DNA of 64,000 bases from Kosakonia cowanii JCM 10956 = DSM 18146 (GTDB lineage: Bacteria; Pseudomonadota; Gammaproteobacteria; Enterobacterales; Enterobacteriaceae). Numbering within the stretch: position 1 is the first letter of the stretch; each line of letters begins with the position of its first letter. Shown here in pieces: positions 29,020 to 38,899 of the stretch. The DNA is taken from the NCBI RefSeq assembly GCF_001975225.1, contig NZ_CP019445.1:2604001-2668000 (forward strand), given 5' to 3'. The position numbers and the translations under genes are program-made. The notes under the pieces were generated by a model. It searched no databases. It was not told the DNA's origin and was given only the letters and a program-made list of their open reading frames with translations.

Positions 29020-30785
29020 TGAAACTGCCAGTCAGAGAATTTGATGCTGTTGTAATTGGCGCAGGTGGCGCAGGTATGCGCGCGGCGCTGCAAATTTCCC
29101 AGAGCGGGCAAACCTGTGCGCTGCTCTCTAAAGTCTTTCCAACCCGTTCCCACACTGTCTCTGCGCAGGGCGGTATCACCGTTGCGCTGGGCAATACCCA
29201 TGAAGATAACTGGGAATGGCACATGTATGACACGGTAAAAGGCTCCGACTATATCGGTGACCAGGACGCCATTGAATATATGTGTAAAACCGGCCCGGAA
29301 GCGATTCTTGAGCTGGAACATATGGGTCTGCCATTTTCCCGTCTGGAAGATGGCCGCATCTATCAGCGTCCGTTTGGCGGCCAGTCGAAAGATTTCGGCG
29401 GCGAGCAGGCGGCACGCACGGCGGCCGCAGCGGACCGTACCGGTCACGCGCTGTTGCACACCCTTTATCAGCAGAACCTGAAAAACCACACCACCATCTT
29501 TTCCGAATGGTATGCGCTCGATCTGGTGAAAAACCAGGATGGCGCGGTGGTCGGCTGTACGGCGCTCTGTATCGAAACCGGTGAAGTGGTCTACTTTAAA
29601 GCGCGTGCAACCGTGCTGGCAACCGGCGGGGCGGGGCGTATTTACCAGTCCACGACCAACGCACACATTAACACCGGCGACGGTGTTGGGATGGCGCTGC
29701 GTGCCGGTGTACCGGTGCAGGATATGGAAATGTGGCAGTTCCACCCGACCGGCATCGCCGGCGCAGGTGTACTGGTCACCGAAGGGTGCCGTGGTGAAGG
29801 CGGTTACCTGCTGAACAAACATGGCGAGCGCTTTATGGAGCGTTATGCGCCGAACGCGAAAGATCTGGCGGGCCGCGACGTGGTTGCGCGCTCGATCATG
29901 ATCGAAATTCGCGAAGGCCGCGGTTGCGATGGCCCGTGGGGCCCGCACGCCAAGCTGAAACTCGATCACCTCGGTAAAGAGGTGCTGGAATCGCGCCTGC
30001 CGGGGATCCTTGAGCTGTCGCGCACCTTTGCCCACGTCGATCCGGTCAAAGAGCCGATCCCGGTTATTCCGACCTGCCACTACATGATGGGCGGTATTCC
30101 GACCAAAGTGACCGGCCAGGCACTGACCGTTAACGCCCAGGGCGAAGACGTTGTTATTCCGGGTCTGTTTGCGGTAGGCGAAATCGCCTGCGTATCGGTA
30201 CACGGCGCCAACCGTCTGGGCGGCAACTCGCTGCTCGACCTGGTGGTATTTGGCCGCGCGGCGGGTCTGCATCTGCAGGAGTCTATCGCCGAGCAGGGCG
30301 CGCTGCGTGATGCCAGCGACTCTGATATCGACGCTTCCCTTGAGCGCCTTAACCGCTGGAACAACAACCGCGATGGCGAAGATCCGGTCACCATTCGTAA
30401 AGCGCTGCAAGAGTGTATGCAGCACAACTTCTCGGTCTTCCGTGAAGGCGATGCGATGGCGAAGGGCCTTGAGCAGTTGAAAGTGATCCGCGAGCGCCTG
30501 AAAAACGCCCGTCTGGACGACACCTCCAGCGAGTTCAACACCCAGCGCGTTGAGTGTCTGGAACTGGATAACCTGATGGAAACGGCCTATGCAACGGCGG
30601 TTTCTGCCAACTTCCGTACCGAAAGCCGTGGCGCGCATAGCCGCTTCGACTATCCGGATCGTGACGATGAGAACTGGTTGTGTCACTCCCTGTACCTGCC
30701 AGAGACGGAATCTATGACGCGTCGCAGCGTCAATATGGAACCGAAACTGCGTCCGGCGTTCCCGCCGAAGATTCGTACTTATTAA
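29019..30785 (+). CDS. sdhA: Succinate dehydrogenase flavoprotein subunit
   Basis: SdhA oxidises succinate to fumarate with covalently bound FAD. It is 588 residues, as in E. coli. The dinucleotide fold [12 protein letters not shown] is at residues 12-23, the FAD-linked His45 lies in [12 protein letters not shown], and substrate-binding residues lie in QFHPTG and around RGEGGYLLN and HYMMGGIPT. The frame is open four codons further upstream into sdhD, but MKLPVREF is the conserved start. Confidence 0.98.
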   Translation: MKLPVREFDAVVIGAGGAGMRAALQISQSGQTCALLSKVFPTRSHTVSAQGGITVALGNTHEDNWEWHMYDTVKGSDYIGDQDAIEYMCKTGPEAILELEHMGLPFSRLEDGRIYQRPFGGQSKDFGGEQAARTAAAADRTGHALLHTLYQQNLKNHTTIFSEWYALDLVKNQDGAVVGCTALCIETGEVVYFKARATVLATGGAGRIYQSTTNAHINTGDGVGMALRAGVPVQDMEMWQFHPTGIAGAGVLVTEGCRGEGGYLLNKHGERFMERYAPNAKDLAGRDVVARSIMIEIREGRGCDGPWGPHAKLKLDHLGKEVLESRLPGILELSRTFAHVDPVKEPIPVIPTCHYMMGGIPTKVTGQALTVNAQGEDVVIPGLFAVGEIACVSVHGANRLGGNSLLDLVVFGRAAGLHLQESIAEQGALRDASDSDIDASLERLNRWNNNRDGEDPVTIRKALQECMQHNFSVFREGDAMAKGLEQLKVIRERLKNARLDDTSSEFNTQRVECLELDNLMETAYATAVSANFRTESRGAHSRFDYPDRDDENWLCHSLYLPETESMTRRSVNMEPKLRPAFPPKIRTY

Positions 30786-30801
30786 TGCGGAGACAGGATT
30801 G

Positions 30802-31518
30802 ATGAAACTCGAATTCTCGATTTATCGCTATAACCCGGACGTCGACGACGCGCCGCGTATGCAGGATTACACCCTCGAATCGGAAGAGGGTCGCGACATG
30901 ATGCTGCTTGATGCCTTAATGCAGCTGAAAGAGACCGACTCCACGCTGTCGTTCCGCCGCTCCTGCCGTGAAGGGGTATGCGGTTCCGATGGCCTGAACA
31001 TGAACGGCAAAAACGGGCTGGCCTGTATCACTCCGATTTCCGCGCTTGGCAACGGCAAGAAGAAGATTGTGATCCGCCCGCTGCCGGGCCTGCCGGTGAT
31101 CCGCGATTTGGTGGTGGACATGGGGCAGTTCTATGCCCAATATGAAAAAATTAAGCCTTACCTGTTGAATAATGGGCAAAATCCGCCGGCGCGTGAGCAC
31201 CTGCAAGGGCCTGAACAGCGTGAGAAACTCGACGGTCTGTATGAGTGTATTCTCTGTGCCTGCTGCTCGACCTCTTGCCCGTCGTTCTGGTGGAACCCGG
31301 AGAAATTCATCGGCCCGGCAGGCCTGCTGGCGGCATACCGCTTCCTGATCGACAGCCGCGATACGGAAACGGATGAGCGCCTTGATGGCCTGAGCGATGC
31401 TTTCAGTGTATTCCGCTGCCACAGCATCATGAACTGCGTCAGTGTATGTCCGAAAGGGCTTAACCCAACGCGCGCCATTGGCCACATTAAGTCAATGTTG
31501 CTGCAACGCAGTGCATAA
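30802..31518 (+). CDS. sdhB: Succinate dehydrogenase iron-sulphur subunit
   Basis: SdhB passes electrons from FAD to ubiquinone through three clusters. It is 238 residues. The 2Fe-2S ligands are in CREGVCGSDG and ACITP, the 4Fe-4S ligands in CILCACCSTSCP, and the 3Fe-4S ligands in CHSIMNCVSVCPKG. The start at 30802 follows GGAGACAG; the preceding TTG at 30799 is rejected. Confidence 0.98.
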   Translation: MKLEFSIYRYNPDVDDAPRMQDYTLESEEGRDMMLLDALMQLKETDSTLSFRRSCREGVCGSDGLNMNGKNGLACITPISALGNGKKKIVIRPLPGLPVIRDLVVDMGQFYAQYEKIKPYLLNNGQNPPAREHLQGPEQREKLDGLYECILCACCSTSCPSFWWNPEKFIGPAGLLAAYRFLIDSRDTETDERLDGLSDAFSVFRCHSIMNCVSVCPKGLNPTRAIGHIKSMLLQRSA

Positions 31519-31527
31519 AAAGGTAAA

Positions 31528-31602
31528 GCCGGATGGCACTTGCGCTTATCCGGCCTACAGTATTGATAAGCCCGGTAAGCGCAAGCGCGCCGGGCGAGTA
31601 AA
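31528..31602. repeat. REP pair after sdhB
   Basis: GCCGGATGGCACTTGCGCTT-ATCCGGCCTACA (31530-31561) and GCCCGGTAAGCGCAAGCGCGCCGGGC (31571-31596) lie in the sdhB-sucA gap. They may separate expression of the sdh and suc halves of the operon. Confidence 0.75.
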
Positions 31603-31639
31603 AGCAGCAGAAACCTCTAAAAACCGCCACTGAAACATA

Positions 31640-31760
31640 ATTGAGATGTTTGGCGCGAGACAAGGCGGCAATTGAGCGCATCCCGGGGAGCATAGTGAAC
31701 TATGTGACCGAGGTGAGTGAAGGCCGCCAACGCCGTCGCAGCCCGAACAACGACGATTAG
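31640..31760 (+). other. Unidentified structured element in the sdhB-sucA gap
   Basis: GGCGGC (31664-31669) can pair with GCCGCC (31723-31728), enclosing a second hairpin CATAG-TGAA-CTATG (31691-31704). The flanks are GC-rich and end near GATTAGGCTGTTTTTAAAGG. The block is not a REP and has no ORF. It looks like a mobile or repeated intergenic element, but no family name can be given with confidence. Confidence 0.45.
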
Positions 31761-31781
31761 GCTGTTTTTAAAGGTTCCTTC

Positions 31782-31872
31782 GCGGGTCAAAGAACCCGCA
31801 GGTGAACCCTGGGACGTGCGCGTACGTGTACGTCGAAGTTATCCACGGCGAAGTAAGCATAACAATGCTTAA
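31782..31872 (+). promoter_or_regulatory. sucA leader hairpins
   Basis: Two hairpins precede sucA. GCGGGT (31782-31787) pairs with ACCCGC (31794-31799). TAAGCAT (31854-31860) pairs with ATGCTTA (31865-31871) over an AACA loop, directly touching the AAGGG ribosome site (31870-31874). Folding could limit ribosome access to sucA (inference). Confidence 0.45.
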
Positions 31873-31881
31873 GGGATCACG

Positions 31882-34689
31882 ATGCAGAACGGCGCAATGA
31901 AAGCCTGGCTGGACTCTTCTTACCTCTCTGGGTCTAACCAGAGCTGGATAGAACAGCTCTATGAAGACTTCTTAACCGATCCTGACTCGGTAGATGCGAA
32001 CTGGCGATCTATGTTCCAGCAGTTACCAGGTACCGGAGTCAAACCGGATCAGTTCCACTCCAAAACGCGTGATTACTTCCGCCAGCTGGCGAAGGACGCT
32101 TCACGTTACTCCTCCTCGATTTCCGACCCCGATACCAACGTTAAGCAGGTCAAAGTCCTGCAGCTCATTAACGCCTACCGCTTCCGTGGTCACCAGCATG
32201 CGAATCTCGATCCGCTGGGATTATGGCAGCAGGAGAGGGTCGCCGATCTCGATCCCGCATTCCATGACCTGACCGAAGCCGATTTCCAGAACAGCTTCAA
32301 TGTCGGGTCATTTGCTATCGGCAAAGACACTATGCCGCTGGGCGAGCTGCTCCATGCGCTGAAAGAGACCTATTGTGGCTCCATCGGCGCCGAGTACATG
32401 CACATCACCAGCACCGAAGAGAAACGCTGGATCCAGCAGCGCATCGAGTCGGCCACCGGCAAATCCAGCTTCTCGGCAGAAGAGAAAAAGCGCTTCTTAA
32501 GCGAACTGACCGCCGCCGAAGGGCTGGAGCGCTATCTGGGCGCGAAATTCCCTGGCGCGAAACGCTTCTCCCTTGAGGGTGGCGACGCGCTGGTGCCGAT
32601 GCTGAAAGAGATGATCCGCCACGCCGGTAAAAGCGGCACCCGCGAAGTGGTGCTGGGCATGGCGCACCGCGGTCGTCTGAACGTGCTGGTTAACGTGCTG
32701 GGCAAAAAGCCGCAGGACCTGTTCGACGAGTTTGCCGGCAAGCATAAAGAGCATCTCGGCACCGGCGACGTGAAATATCACATGGGCTTCTCGTCCGACG
32801 TTGAAACCGAAGGCGGCCTGGTTCACCTGGCGCTGGCGTTTAACCCGTCGCACCTCGAGATCGTAAGCCCGGTGGTTATCGGTTCCGTGCGCGCGCGTCT
32901 CGATCGCCTTGATGAACCGAGCAGCAACAAAGTGTTGCCGATCACTATTCACGGTGACGCGGCGGTCGCAGGCCAGGGCGTGGTGCAGGAAACCCTCAAC
33001 ATGTCCAAAGCCCGCGGCTATGAAGTGGGCGGCACCGTGCGTATCGTTATCAACAACCAGGTGGGCTTCACCACGTCGAACCCGCTGGATGCGCGCTCAA
33101 CGCCGTACTGTACCGATATCGGTAAAATGGTGCAGGCGCCGATTTTCCACGTTAACGCGGACGATCCGGAAGCCGTGGCTTTTGTCACCCGCCTGGCGCT
33201 CGATTTCCGTAATACCTTCAAACGCGATGTCTTTATCGACCTGGTGTGCTATCGCCGTCACGGCCATAACGAAGCCGATGAGCCGAGTGCAACCCAGCCG
33301 CTGATGTACCAGAAAATCAAAAAGCACCCGACGCCGCGTCAGATTTACGCCAGCCGTCTGGAGCAGGAAACCACCATCGCCGCGGAAGACGCCACCGAAA
33401 TGGCTAACGTCTACCGCGATGCGCTCGACGCCGGTGAGTGCGTGGTCGCTGAATGGCGTCCGATGAATATGCACTCCTTCACCTGGTCGCCGTACCTCAA
33501 CCACGAGTGGGATGAGAGCTACCCGAACAAGGTGGAGATGAAGCGCCTGCAAGAGCTGGCGAAGCGCATCAGCACCGTACCGGACGCGATTGAGATGCAG
33601 TCCCGCGTAGCGAAAATCTACGCTGACCGTCAGCTGATGGCGAACGGCGACAAGCTGTTTGACTGGGGCGGCGCGGAAACCCTGGCTTACGCTACGCTGG
33701 TGGATGAGGGCATTCCGGTGCGTCTCTCCGGTGAAGACTCCGGTCGCGGCACCTTCTTCCACCGTCATGCTGTGGTTCATAACCAGACTAACGGTTCGAC
33801 TTACACCCCGCTGGCACACGTGCATAACAGCCAAGGCGCGTTCCGCGTCTGGGACTCCGTGCTGTCGGAAGAAGCGGTGCTGGCGTTTGAGTATGGTTAC
33901 GCCACCGCTGAGCCGCGCACGCTCACCATCTGGGAAGCGCAGTTCGGCGACTTCGCCAACGGTGCGCAGGTGGTTATCGACCAGTTCATCAGCTCCGGCG
34001 AGCAGAAGTGGGGCCGTATGTGTGGCCTGGTAATGCTGCTGCCGCACGGCTATGAAGGGCAGGGCCCGGAGCACTCCTCCGCGCGTCTGGAGCGCTATCT
34101 GCAACTCTGCGCCGAGCAGAATATGCAGGTTTGCGTGCCGTCGACCCCGGCGCAGGTTTACCACATGCTGCGTCGTCAGGCGCTGCGCGGTATGCGCCGT
34201 CCGCTGATTGTGATGTCACCGAAATCCCTGCTGCGTCATCCGCAGGCGGTCTCAACGCTTGATGAGCTGGCGAACGGCACCTTTATGCCGGCGATTGGCG
34301 AAGTGGACGATCTCGATCCGCAGGGCGTGAAACGCGTTATCCTCTGTTCCGGTAAGGTTTATTACGATTTGCTGGAACAGCGTCGTAAGAACGATCAGAA
34401 AGATGTCGCGATTGTCCGCATTGAGCAGCTCTATCCGTTCCCGCACCAGGCGGTGCAGGAAGCGCTGAAGCCGTACGCGCATGTGCATGATTTTGTCTGG
34501 TGCCAGGAAGAGCCGCTGAACCAGGGCGCATGGTACTGCAGCCAGCATCACTTCCGTGATGTGATTCCGTTTGGGGCAGGTCTGCGTTACGCAGGTCGCC
34601 CGGCCTCCGCCTCTCCGGCGGTGGGATACCTCTCCGTTCACCAGAAACAGCAACAAGATCTGGTAAATGACGCGCTGAACGTCAATTAA
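31882..34689 (+). CDS. sucA: 2-oxoglutarate dehydrogenase E1 component
   Basis: SucA is the thiamine-diphosphate E1 of the 2-oxoglutarate dehydrogenase complex; it decarboxylates 2-oxoglutarate and succinylates the lipoyl group of SucB. It is 935 residues (933 in E. coli). The N-terminal SucB-binding segment (SSYLSGSNQSWIEQLYEDF) is followed by the ThDP motif GDAAVAGQGVVQETLN...RIVINNQVG and the transketolase-like GEDSGRGTFFHRHAV. The start at 31882 follows AAGGGATCAC. Confidence 0.98.
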   Translation: MQNGAMKAWLDSSYLSGSNQSWIEQLYEDFLTDPDSVDANWRSMFQQLPGTGVKPDQFHSKTRDYFRQLAKDASRYSSSISDPDTNVKQVKVLQLINAYRFRGHQHANLDPLGLWQQERVADLDPAFHDLTEADFQNSFNVGSFAIGKDTMPLGELLHALKETYCGSIGAEYMHITSTEEKRWIQQRIESATGKSSFSAEEKKRFLSELTAAEGLERYLGAKFPGAKRFSLEGGDALVPMLKEMIRHAGKSGTREVVLGMAHRGRLNVLVNVLGKKPQDLFDEFAGKHKEHLGTGDVKYHMGFSSDVETEGGLVHLALAFNPSHLEIVSPVVIGSVRARLDRLDEPSSNKVLPITIHGDAAVAGQGVVQETLNMSKARGYEVGGTVRIVINNQVGFTTSNPLDARSTPYCTDIGKMVQAPIFHVNADDPEAVAFVTRLALDFRNTFKRDVFIDLVCYRRHGHNEADEPSATQPLMYQKIKKHPTPRQIYASRLEQETTIAAEDATEMANVYRDALDAGECVVAEWRPMNMHSFTWSPYLNHEWDESYPNKVEMKRLQELAKRISTVPDAIEMQSRVAKIYADRQLMANGDKLFDWGGAETLAYATLVDEGIPVRLSGEDSGRGTFFHRHAVVHNQTNGSTYTPLAHVHNSQGAFRVWDSVLSEEAVLAFEYGYATAEPRTLTIWEAQFGDFANGAQVVIDQFISSGEQKWGRMCGLVMLLPHGYEGQGPEHSSARLERYLQLCAEQNMQVCVPSTPAQVYHMLRRQALRGMRRPLIVMSPKSLLRHPQAVSTLDELANGTFMPAIGEVDDLDPQGVKRVILCSGKVYYDLLEQRRKNDQKDVAIVRIEQLYPFPHQAVQEALKPYAHVHDFVWCQEEPLNQGAWYCSQHHFRDVIPFGAGLRYAGRPASASPAVGYLSVHQKQQQDLVNDALNVN

Positions 34690-34703
34690 TTAAAGGATAA
34701 ATA

Positions 34704-35930
34704 ATGAGTAGCGTAGATATTCTTGTTCCCGATCTGCCTGAGTCCGTTGCTGACGCGACCGTTGCAACCTGGCACAAAAAACCAGGCGATAGCGTTAAAC
34801 GTGATGAAGTGCTGGTAGAAATCGAAACTGACAAAGTGGTACTGGAAGTGCCGGCGTCAGCGGACGGCATCCTTGATGCCGTGCTGGAAGAGGAAGGCAC
34901 AACCGTTACCTCCCGCCAGATTCTGGGCCGTCTGAAAGAGGGCAACAGCGCAGGCAAAGAGAGCAGTGCTAAATCTGAAGAGAAAGAGTCTACACCGGCG
35001 CAGCGCCAGCAGGCCTCGCTGGAAGAGCAGAACAATGATGCCCTGAGCCCGGCGATCCGTCGCCTGCTGGCCGAGCACAACCTGGAAGCCAGCGACATCA
35101 AAGGTACCGGTGTTGGTGGTCGTCTGACCCGTGAAGATGTTGAGAAGCATCTGGCGAAAGGCCCGGCGCAGAGCGCTGCACCAGCGGCAGCTCCGGCTGC
35201 TGCCAGCACCCCGGCTCCGGCCCCGGCTGGCCGCACGGAAAAACGCGTACCGATGACCCGCCTGCGCAAACGCGTAGCCGAGCGTCTGCTGGAAGCGAAA
35301 AACTCCACCGCCATGCTGACGACCTTCAACGAAGTCAACATGAAGCCGATTATGGATCTGCGTAAGCAGTACGGCGACGCGTTCGAGAAGCGTCACGGCA
35401 TCCGTCTGGGCTTTATGTCCTTCTACGTGAAAGCGGTGGTTGAAGCGCTGAAACGCTACCCGGAAGTGAACGCTTCTATCGATGGCGATGATGTGGTTTA
35501 CCACAACTATTTTGATGTCAGTATGGCTGTTTCCACGCCGCGTGGCCTGGTGACCCCGGTGCTGCGCGATGTCGACACCCTCGGCATGGCAGATATCGAG
35601 AAGAAAATTAAAGAGCTGGCGCTGAAAGGGCGCGACGGCAAGCTGACCGTGGAAGATCTGACCGGCGGTAACTTCACCATTACCAACGGCGGTGTCTTTG
35701 GTTCGCTGATGTCCACCCCGATCATCAACCCGCCGCAGAGCGCGATCCTCGGCATGCATGCCATTAAAGATCGCCCGATGGCGGTTAATGGCAAGGTTGA
35801 GATCCTGCCGATGATGTACCTGGCGCTCTCTTACGATCACCGTCTGATCGACGGCCGTGAGTCTGTGGGCTATCTGGTCGCCATCAAAGAGCTGCTGGAA
35901 GATCCGACCCGTCTGCTGCTGGACGTGTAG
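34704..35930 (+). CDS. sucB: 2-oxoglutarate dehydrogenase E2, dihydrolipoyl succinyltransferase
   Basis: SucB moves the succinyl group from lipoamide to CoA and forms the 24-mer core. It is 408 residues. The lipoyl domain (1-80) carries the lipoylated Lys in [13 protein letters not shown], the E1/E3-binding domain (about 110-150) reads [14 protein letters not shown]...GRLTREDV, an Ala/Pro linker follows, and the catalytic domain ends with the acyltransferase His in [11 protein letters not shown]. It lies 14 bases after sucA. Confidence 0.98.
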   Translation: MSSVDILVPDLPESVADATVATWHKKPGDSVKRDEVLVEIETDKVVLEVPASADGILDAVLEEEGTTVTSRQILGRLKEGNSAGKESSAKSEEKESTPAQRQQASLEEQNNDALSPAIRRLLAEHNLEASDIKGTGVGGRLTREDVEKHLAKGPAQSAAPAAAPAAASTPAPAPAGRTEKRVPMTRLRKRVAERLLEAKNSTAMLTTFNEVNMKPIMDLRKQYGDAFEKRHGIRLGFMSFYVKAVVEALKRYPEVNASIDGDDVVYHNYFDVSMAVSTPRGLVTPVLRDVDTLGMADIEKKIKELALKGRDGKLTVEDLTGGNFTITNGGVFGSLMSTPIINPPQSAILGMHAIKDRPMAVNGKVEILPMMYLALSYDHRLIDGRESVGYLVAIKELLEDPTRLLLDV

Positions 35931-35939
35931 TCGGCCAGG

Positions 35940-35957
35940 GCCCGGCGGATGCCGGGC
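35940..35957 (+). other. Hairpin in the sucB-sucC gap
   Basis: GCCCGGC (35940-35946) pairs with GCCGGGC (35951-35957) across a GGAT tetraloop, ten bases after sucB. There is no T tract. It probably tunes stability or read-through between sucAB and sucCD. Confidence 0.5.
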
Positions 35958-36053
35958 CTGAAGTCATCACCTGACTGTGGGCGGATCCGGCAAACAGGGC
36001 ACCCCGACCCGCAGACACCCTGATAATGATTACCTGAAGGATGGATAGAACAG

Positions 36054-37220
36054 ATGAACTTACATGAGTATCAGGCGAAACAGCTTTTTGCCCGGTCAGG
36101 TCTGCCGACTCCGGTTGGATACGCCTGTACTACCCCGCGTGAAGCCGAAGAAGCGGCATCAAAAATTGGCGCAGGCCCGTGGGTTGTAAAATGCCAGGTT
36201 CACGCAGGCGGCCGCGGTAAAGCGGGCGGCGTAAAAGTGGTGAACAGCAAAGAAGAGATCCGCGCATTCGCGGAGCACTGGCTGGGTAAACGCCTGGTAA
36301 CCTACCAAACAGACGCTAACGGCCAGCCGGTTAACCAGATTCTGGTTGAAGCGGCGACCGATATCGACAAAGAGCTTTACCTGGGCGCGGTGGTTGACCG
36401 TAGCTCACGTCGCGTGGTGTTCATGGCCTCCACCGAAGGCGGTGTTGAGATTGAGAAAGTGGCGGAAGAGACCCCGCACCTGATCCACAAAACCACTATC
36501 GATCCGCTGACCGGCCCGATGCCGTATCAGGGTCGTGACCTGGCGTTCAAACTGGGTCTGGAAGGTAAGCAGGTTCAGCAGTTCACTAAAATCTTTATGG
36601 GTCTGGCGACCATCTTCCTTGAGCGCGACCTGGCGCTGATCGAAATCAACCCGCTGGTGATCACCAAGCAGGGCGACCTGATCTGCCTCGACGGCAAACT
36701 GGGCGCGGACGGCAACGCACTCTTCCGCCAGCCGGATCTGCGCGAAATGCGCGACCAGTCTCAGGAAGACCCGCGCGAAGCGCAGGCTGCACAGTGGGAG
36801 CTGAACTACGTTGCCCTCGACGGCAACATCGGCTGCATGGTTAACGGCGCAGGCCTGGCGATGGGCACCATGGACATCGTTAAACTGCACGGCGGCGAAC
36901 CGGCTAACTTCCTCGACGTTGGCGGCGGCGCGACCAAAGAGCGCGTAACCGAAGCTTTCAAAATCATTCTCTCCGATGAGAACGTGAAAGCCGTTCTGGT
37001 TAACATCTTCGGCGGCATCGTGCGCTGCGACCTGATCGCAGACGGCATCATCGGTGCAGTAGAAGAAGTTGGCGTGAACGTGCCGGTAGTCGTACGCCTG
37101 GAAGGTAACAACGCTGAACTGGGTGCCAAGCGCCTGGCTGACAGCGGCCTGAATATTATCGCAGCGAAAAGTCTGACGGATGCAGCACAGCAGGTTGTTG
37201 CCGCAGTGGAGGGGAAATAA
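36054..37220 (+). CDS. sucC: Succinyl-CoA synthetase beta subunit
   Basis: SucC is the nucleotide-binding, ATP-grasp subunit of succinyl-CoA synthetase. It is 388 residues, as in E. coli. The start [12 protein letters not shown], the grasp-domain segment [19 protein letters not shown] and the C-terminal CoA-ligase-like [13 protein letters not shown] and [10 protein letters not shown] are all present. It is preceded by GAAGGATGG and a 123-base gap; its TAA overlaps the sucD ATG. Confidence 0.98.
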   Translation: MNLHEYQAKQLFARSGLPTPVGYACTTPREAEEAASKIGAGPWVVKCQVHAGGRGKAGGVKVVNSKEEIRAFAEHWLGKRLVTYQTDANGQPVNQILVEAATDIDKELYLGAVVDRSSRRVVFMASTEGGVEIEKVAEETPHLIHKTTIDPLTGPMPYQGRDLAFKLGLEGKQVQQFTKIFMGLATIFLERDLALIEINPLVITKQGDLICLDGKLGADGNALFRQPDLREMRDQSQEDPREAQAAQWELNYVALDGNIGCMVNGAGLAMGTMDIVKLHGGEPANFLDVGGGATKERVTEAFKIILSDENVKAVLVNIFGGIVRCDLIADGIIGAVEEVGVNVPVVVRLEGNNAELGAKRLADSGLNIIAAKSLTDAAQQVVAAVEGK

Positions 37221-38089
37221 TGTCTGTTTTGATCGATAAGAACACCAAAGTTATCTGCCAGGGCTTCACCGGAAGCCAGGGTACATTCCACTCCGAACAG
37301 GCGATTGCCTACGGTACGCAGATGGTTGGCGGCGTAACGCCAGGCAAAGGCGGCACCACACACCTCGGCCTGCCGGTGTTCAACACCGTGCGTGAAGCGG
37401 TAGATGCGACCGGCGCGACCGCAACGGTTATCTACGTTCCGGCTCCGTTCTGCAAAGACTCCATCCTGGAAGCGATCGACGCAGGTATCAAACTGATTAT
37501 CACCATCACTGAAGGTATCCCGACGCTGGATATGCTGACGGTGAAAGTGAAGCTGGATGAAGCCGGCGTGCGCATGATCGGGCCAAACTGCCCGGGCGTG
37601 ATTACCCCAGGCGAGTGCAAAATCGGCATTATGCCGGGCCACATCCATCAGCCGGGTAAAGTCGGCATCGTTTCGCGCTCCGGCACCCTGACCTATGAAG
37701 CGGTTAAACAGACCACGGATTACGGTTTCGGTCAGTCCACCTGTGTAGGCATCGGCGGCGACCCGATCCCGGGCTCTAACTTTATCGATATCCTGAAACT
37801 GTTCCAGGAAGATCCGCAGACCGAAGCGATCGTCATGATCGGTGAGATCGGTGGTAGCGCGGAAGAAGAAGCCGCAGCCTATATCAAAGAGCACGTCACC
37901 AAACCGGTTGTTGGCTACATCGCCGGTGTTACCGCGCCGAAAGGCAAGCGTATGGGCCACGCAGGCGCCATCATCGCAGGCGGTAAAGGTACGGCGGACG
38001 AGAAGTTCGCGGCGCTGGAAGCAGCTGGCGTGAAAACCGTGCGCAGCCTGGCCGATATCGGCGACGCTCTGAAAACAGTAATTAAATAA
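37220..38089 (+). CDS. sucD: Succinyl-CoA synthetase alpha subunit
   Basis: SucD binds CoA and carries the phosphohistidine intermediate. It is 289 residues. The CoA-binding fold shows [19 protein letters not shown], the anion-binding segment [13 protein letters not shown], and the phosphorylated His lies in [17 protein letters not shown]. It ends the sdhCDAB-sucABCD operon. Confidence 0.98.
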   Translation: MSVLIDKNTKVICQGFTGSQGTFHSEQAIAYGTQMVGGVTPGKGGTTHLGLPVFNTVREAVDATGATATVIYVPAPFCKDSILEAIDAGIKLIITITEGIPTLDMLTVKVKLDEAGVRMIGPNCPGVITPGECKIGIMPGHIHQPGKVGIVSRSGTLTYEAVKQTTDYGFGQSTCVGIGGDPIPGSNFIDILKLFQEDPQTEAIVMIGEIGGSAEEEAAAYIKEHVTKPVVGYIAGVTAPKGKRMGHAGAIIAGGKGTADEKFAALEAAGVKTVRSLADIGDALKTVIK

Positions 38090-38162
38090 AAAACCATCGC
38101 TCCCCCACGCAGGGGAGCAGCGCAATTCGACATGGTTGGCCGCTCCTGGAGCGGCCTTTTTT
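38090..38162 (+). ncRNA. sdhX: Probable SdhX sRNA from the 3' UTR of the sdh-suc operon
   Basis: The 3' UTR has the layout of the E. coli SdhX (RybD) RNA: a hairpin GCTCCCC (38099-38105) with GGGGAGC (38112-38118), an open stretch CAGCGCAATTCGACATGGTT, and the terminator hairpin. In E. coli SdhX is released from this message and represses ackA, tying TCA-cycle expression to acetate metabolism. Identification rests on position and layout, not on an alignment. Confidence 0.55.
38138..38162 (+). terminator. Rho-independent terminator of sdhCDAB-sucABCD
   Basis: GGCCGCTC (38138-38145) pairs with GAGCGGCC (38149-38156), loop CTG, followed by six T. Confidence 0.92.
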
Positions 38163-38165
38163 ATT

Positions 38166-38896
38166 GCCCGAATCTATGCGTGGTAAAAAAAGGGAGGCAG
38201 GCAGGGGAGGGCGCTTGCAGCATTATCCTGCGACCTGACAGCAGGTCATAAAAGTTATGAATAATAGCGCTAAGTATCGCCTTTTAAAGATGCTTATTTT
38301 TATAATAACGAAGCGGTGTTAATTATATTAATTGGATAAGTGAAATATTTGTAAAATCAATCTGGAAATAGTTGAGCCATTTCACTTAAGACTTACTCAT
38401 TTTTCCCCTTTTTAACTTACCGGGTAAAGTAACTTACCTTTCTTCGCTTTATTCGGCAATTGATAACCATAAATTGCGTTACAGTAAACATATTATTAAC
38501 ACTGCTTTTACCCGGCGGACACCTTAAATACAAAATTAACACCGTCAATGGTAAATGATTTAAATCAATATTTAAAAGCTTGGAAAAGCAGTCAAAACTC
38601 GCTAAATTGTCGCGGATCAAATTGACCGCGAAGTGCAAAGTTGGGGATTAATTGATCGCCGTCGTAAAACGTAAAACATAATCAATAAATGCTTTTTATT
38701 GTTACGGTTTTGCGGAGTAATATATTCGCGAGATCAATTCGAATTTTTTATTAACCTGGTTGTAACTTTTTTTATTCATTGTCCCGACATTGGGAGAGTG
38801 AATAAAACAGTGCAGCAAATTTGTATTGGGGCATGCGTGTGAACCTTCGCTAACGGGGGTTTACTCTCGGAGTCTTCATGCGATGAGCAAGGAGTC
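38166..38896 (+). promoter_or_regulatory. cydAB upstream region with FNR and ArcA-like sites
   Basis: This 730-base AT-rich gap has no convincing gene. An FNR-type box, ATGAT-TTAA-ATCAA, lies at 38555-38568, one base off the TTGAT-N4-ATCAA consensus. ArcA-like tracts are present, for example GTTAATTATATTAAT at 38318-38332. In E. coli cydA has several promoters, activated by ArcA and repressed by FNR in anoxia; this region fits that scheme. Confidence 0.6.
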
Positions 38897-38899
38897 ATG

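Noticed and set aside
28989..30686. A 565-codon ORF antisense to sdhA
   Set aside because: Shadow of sdhA; composition follows the reverse of its codons.
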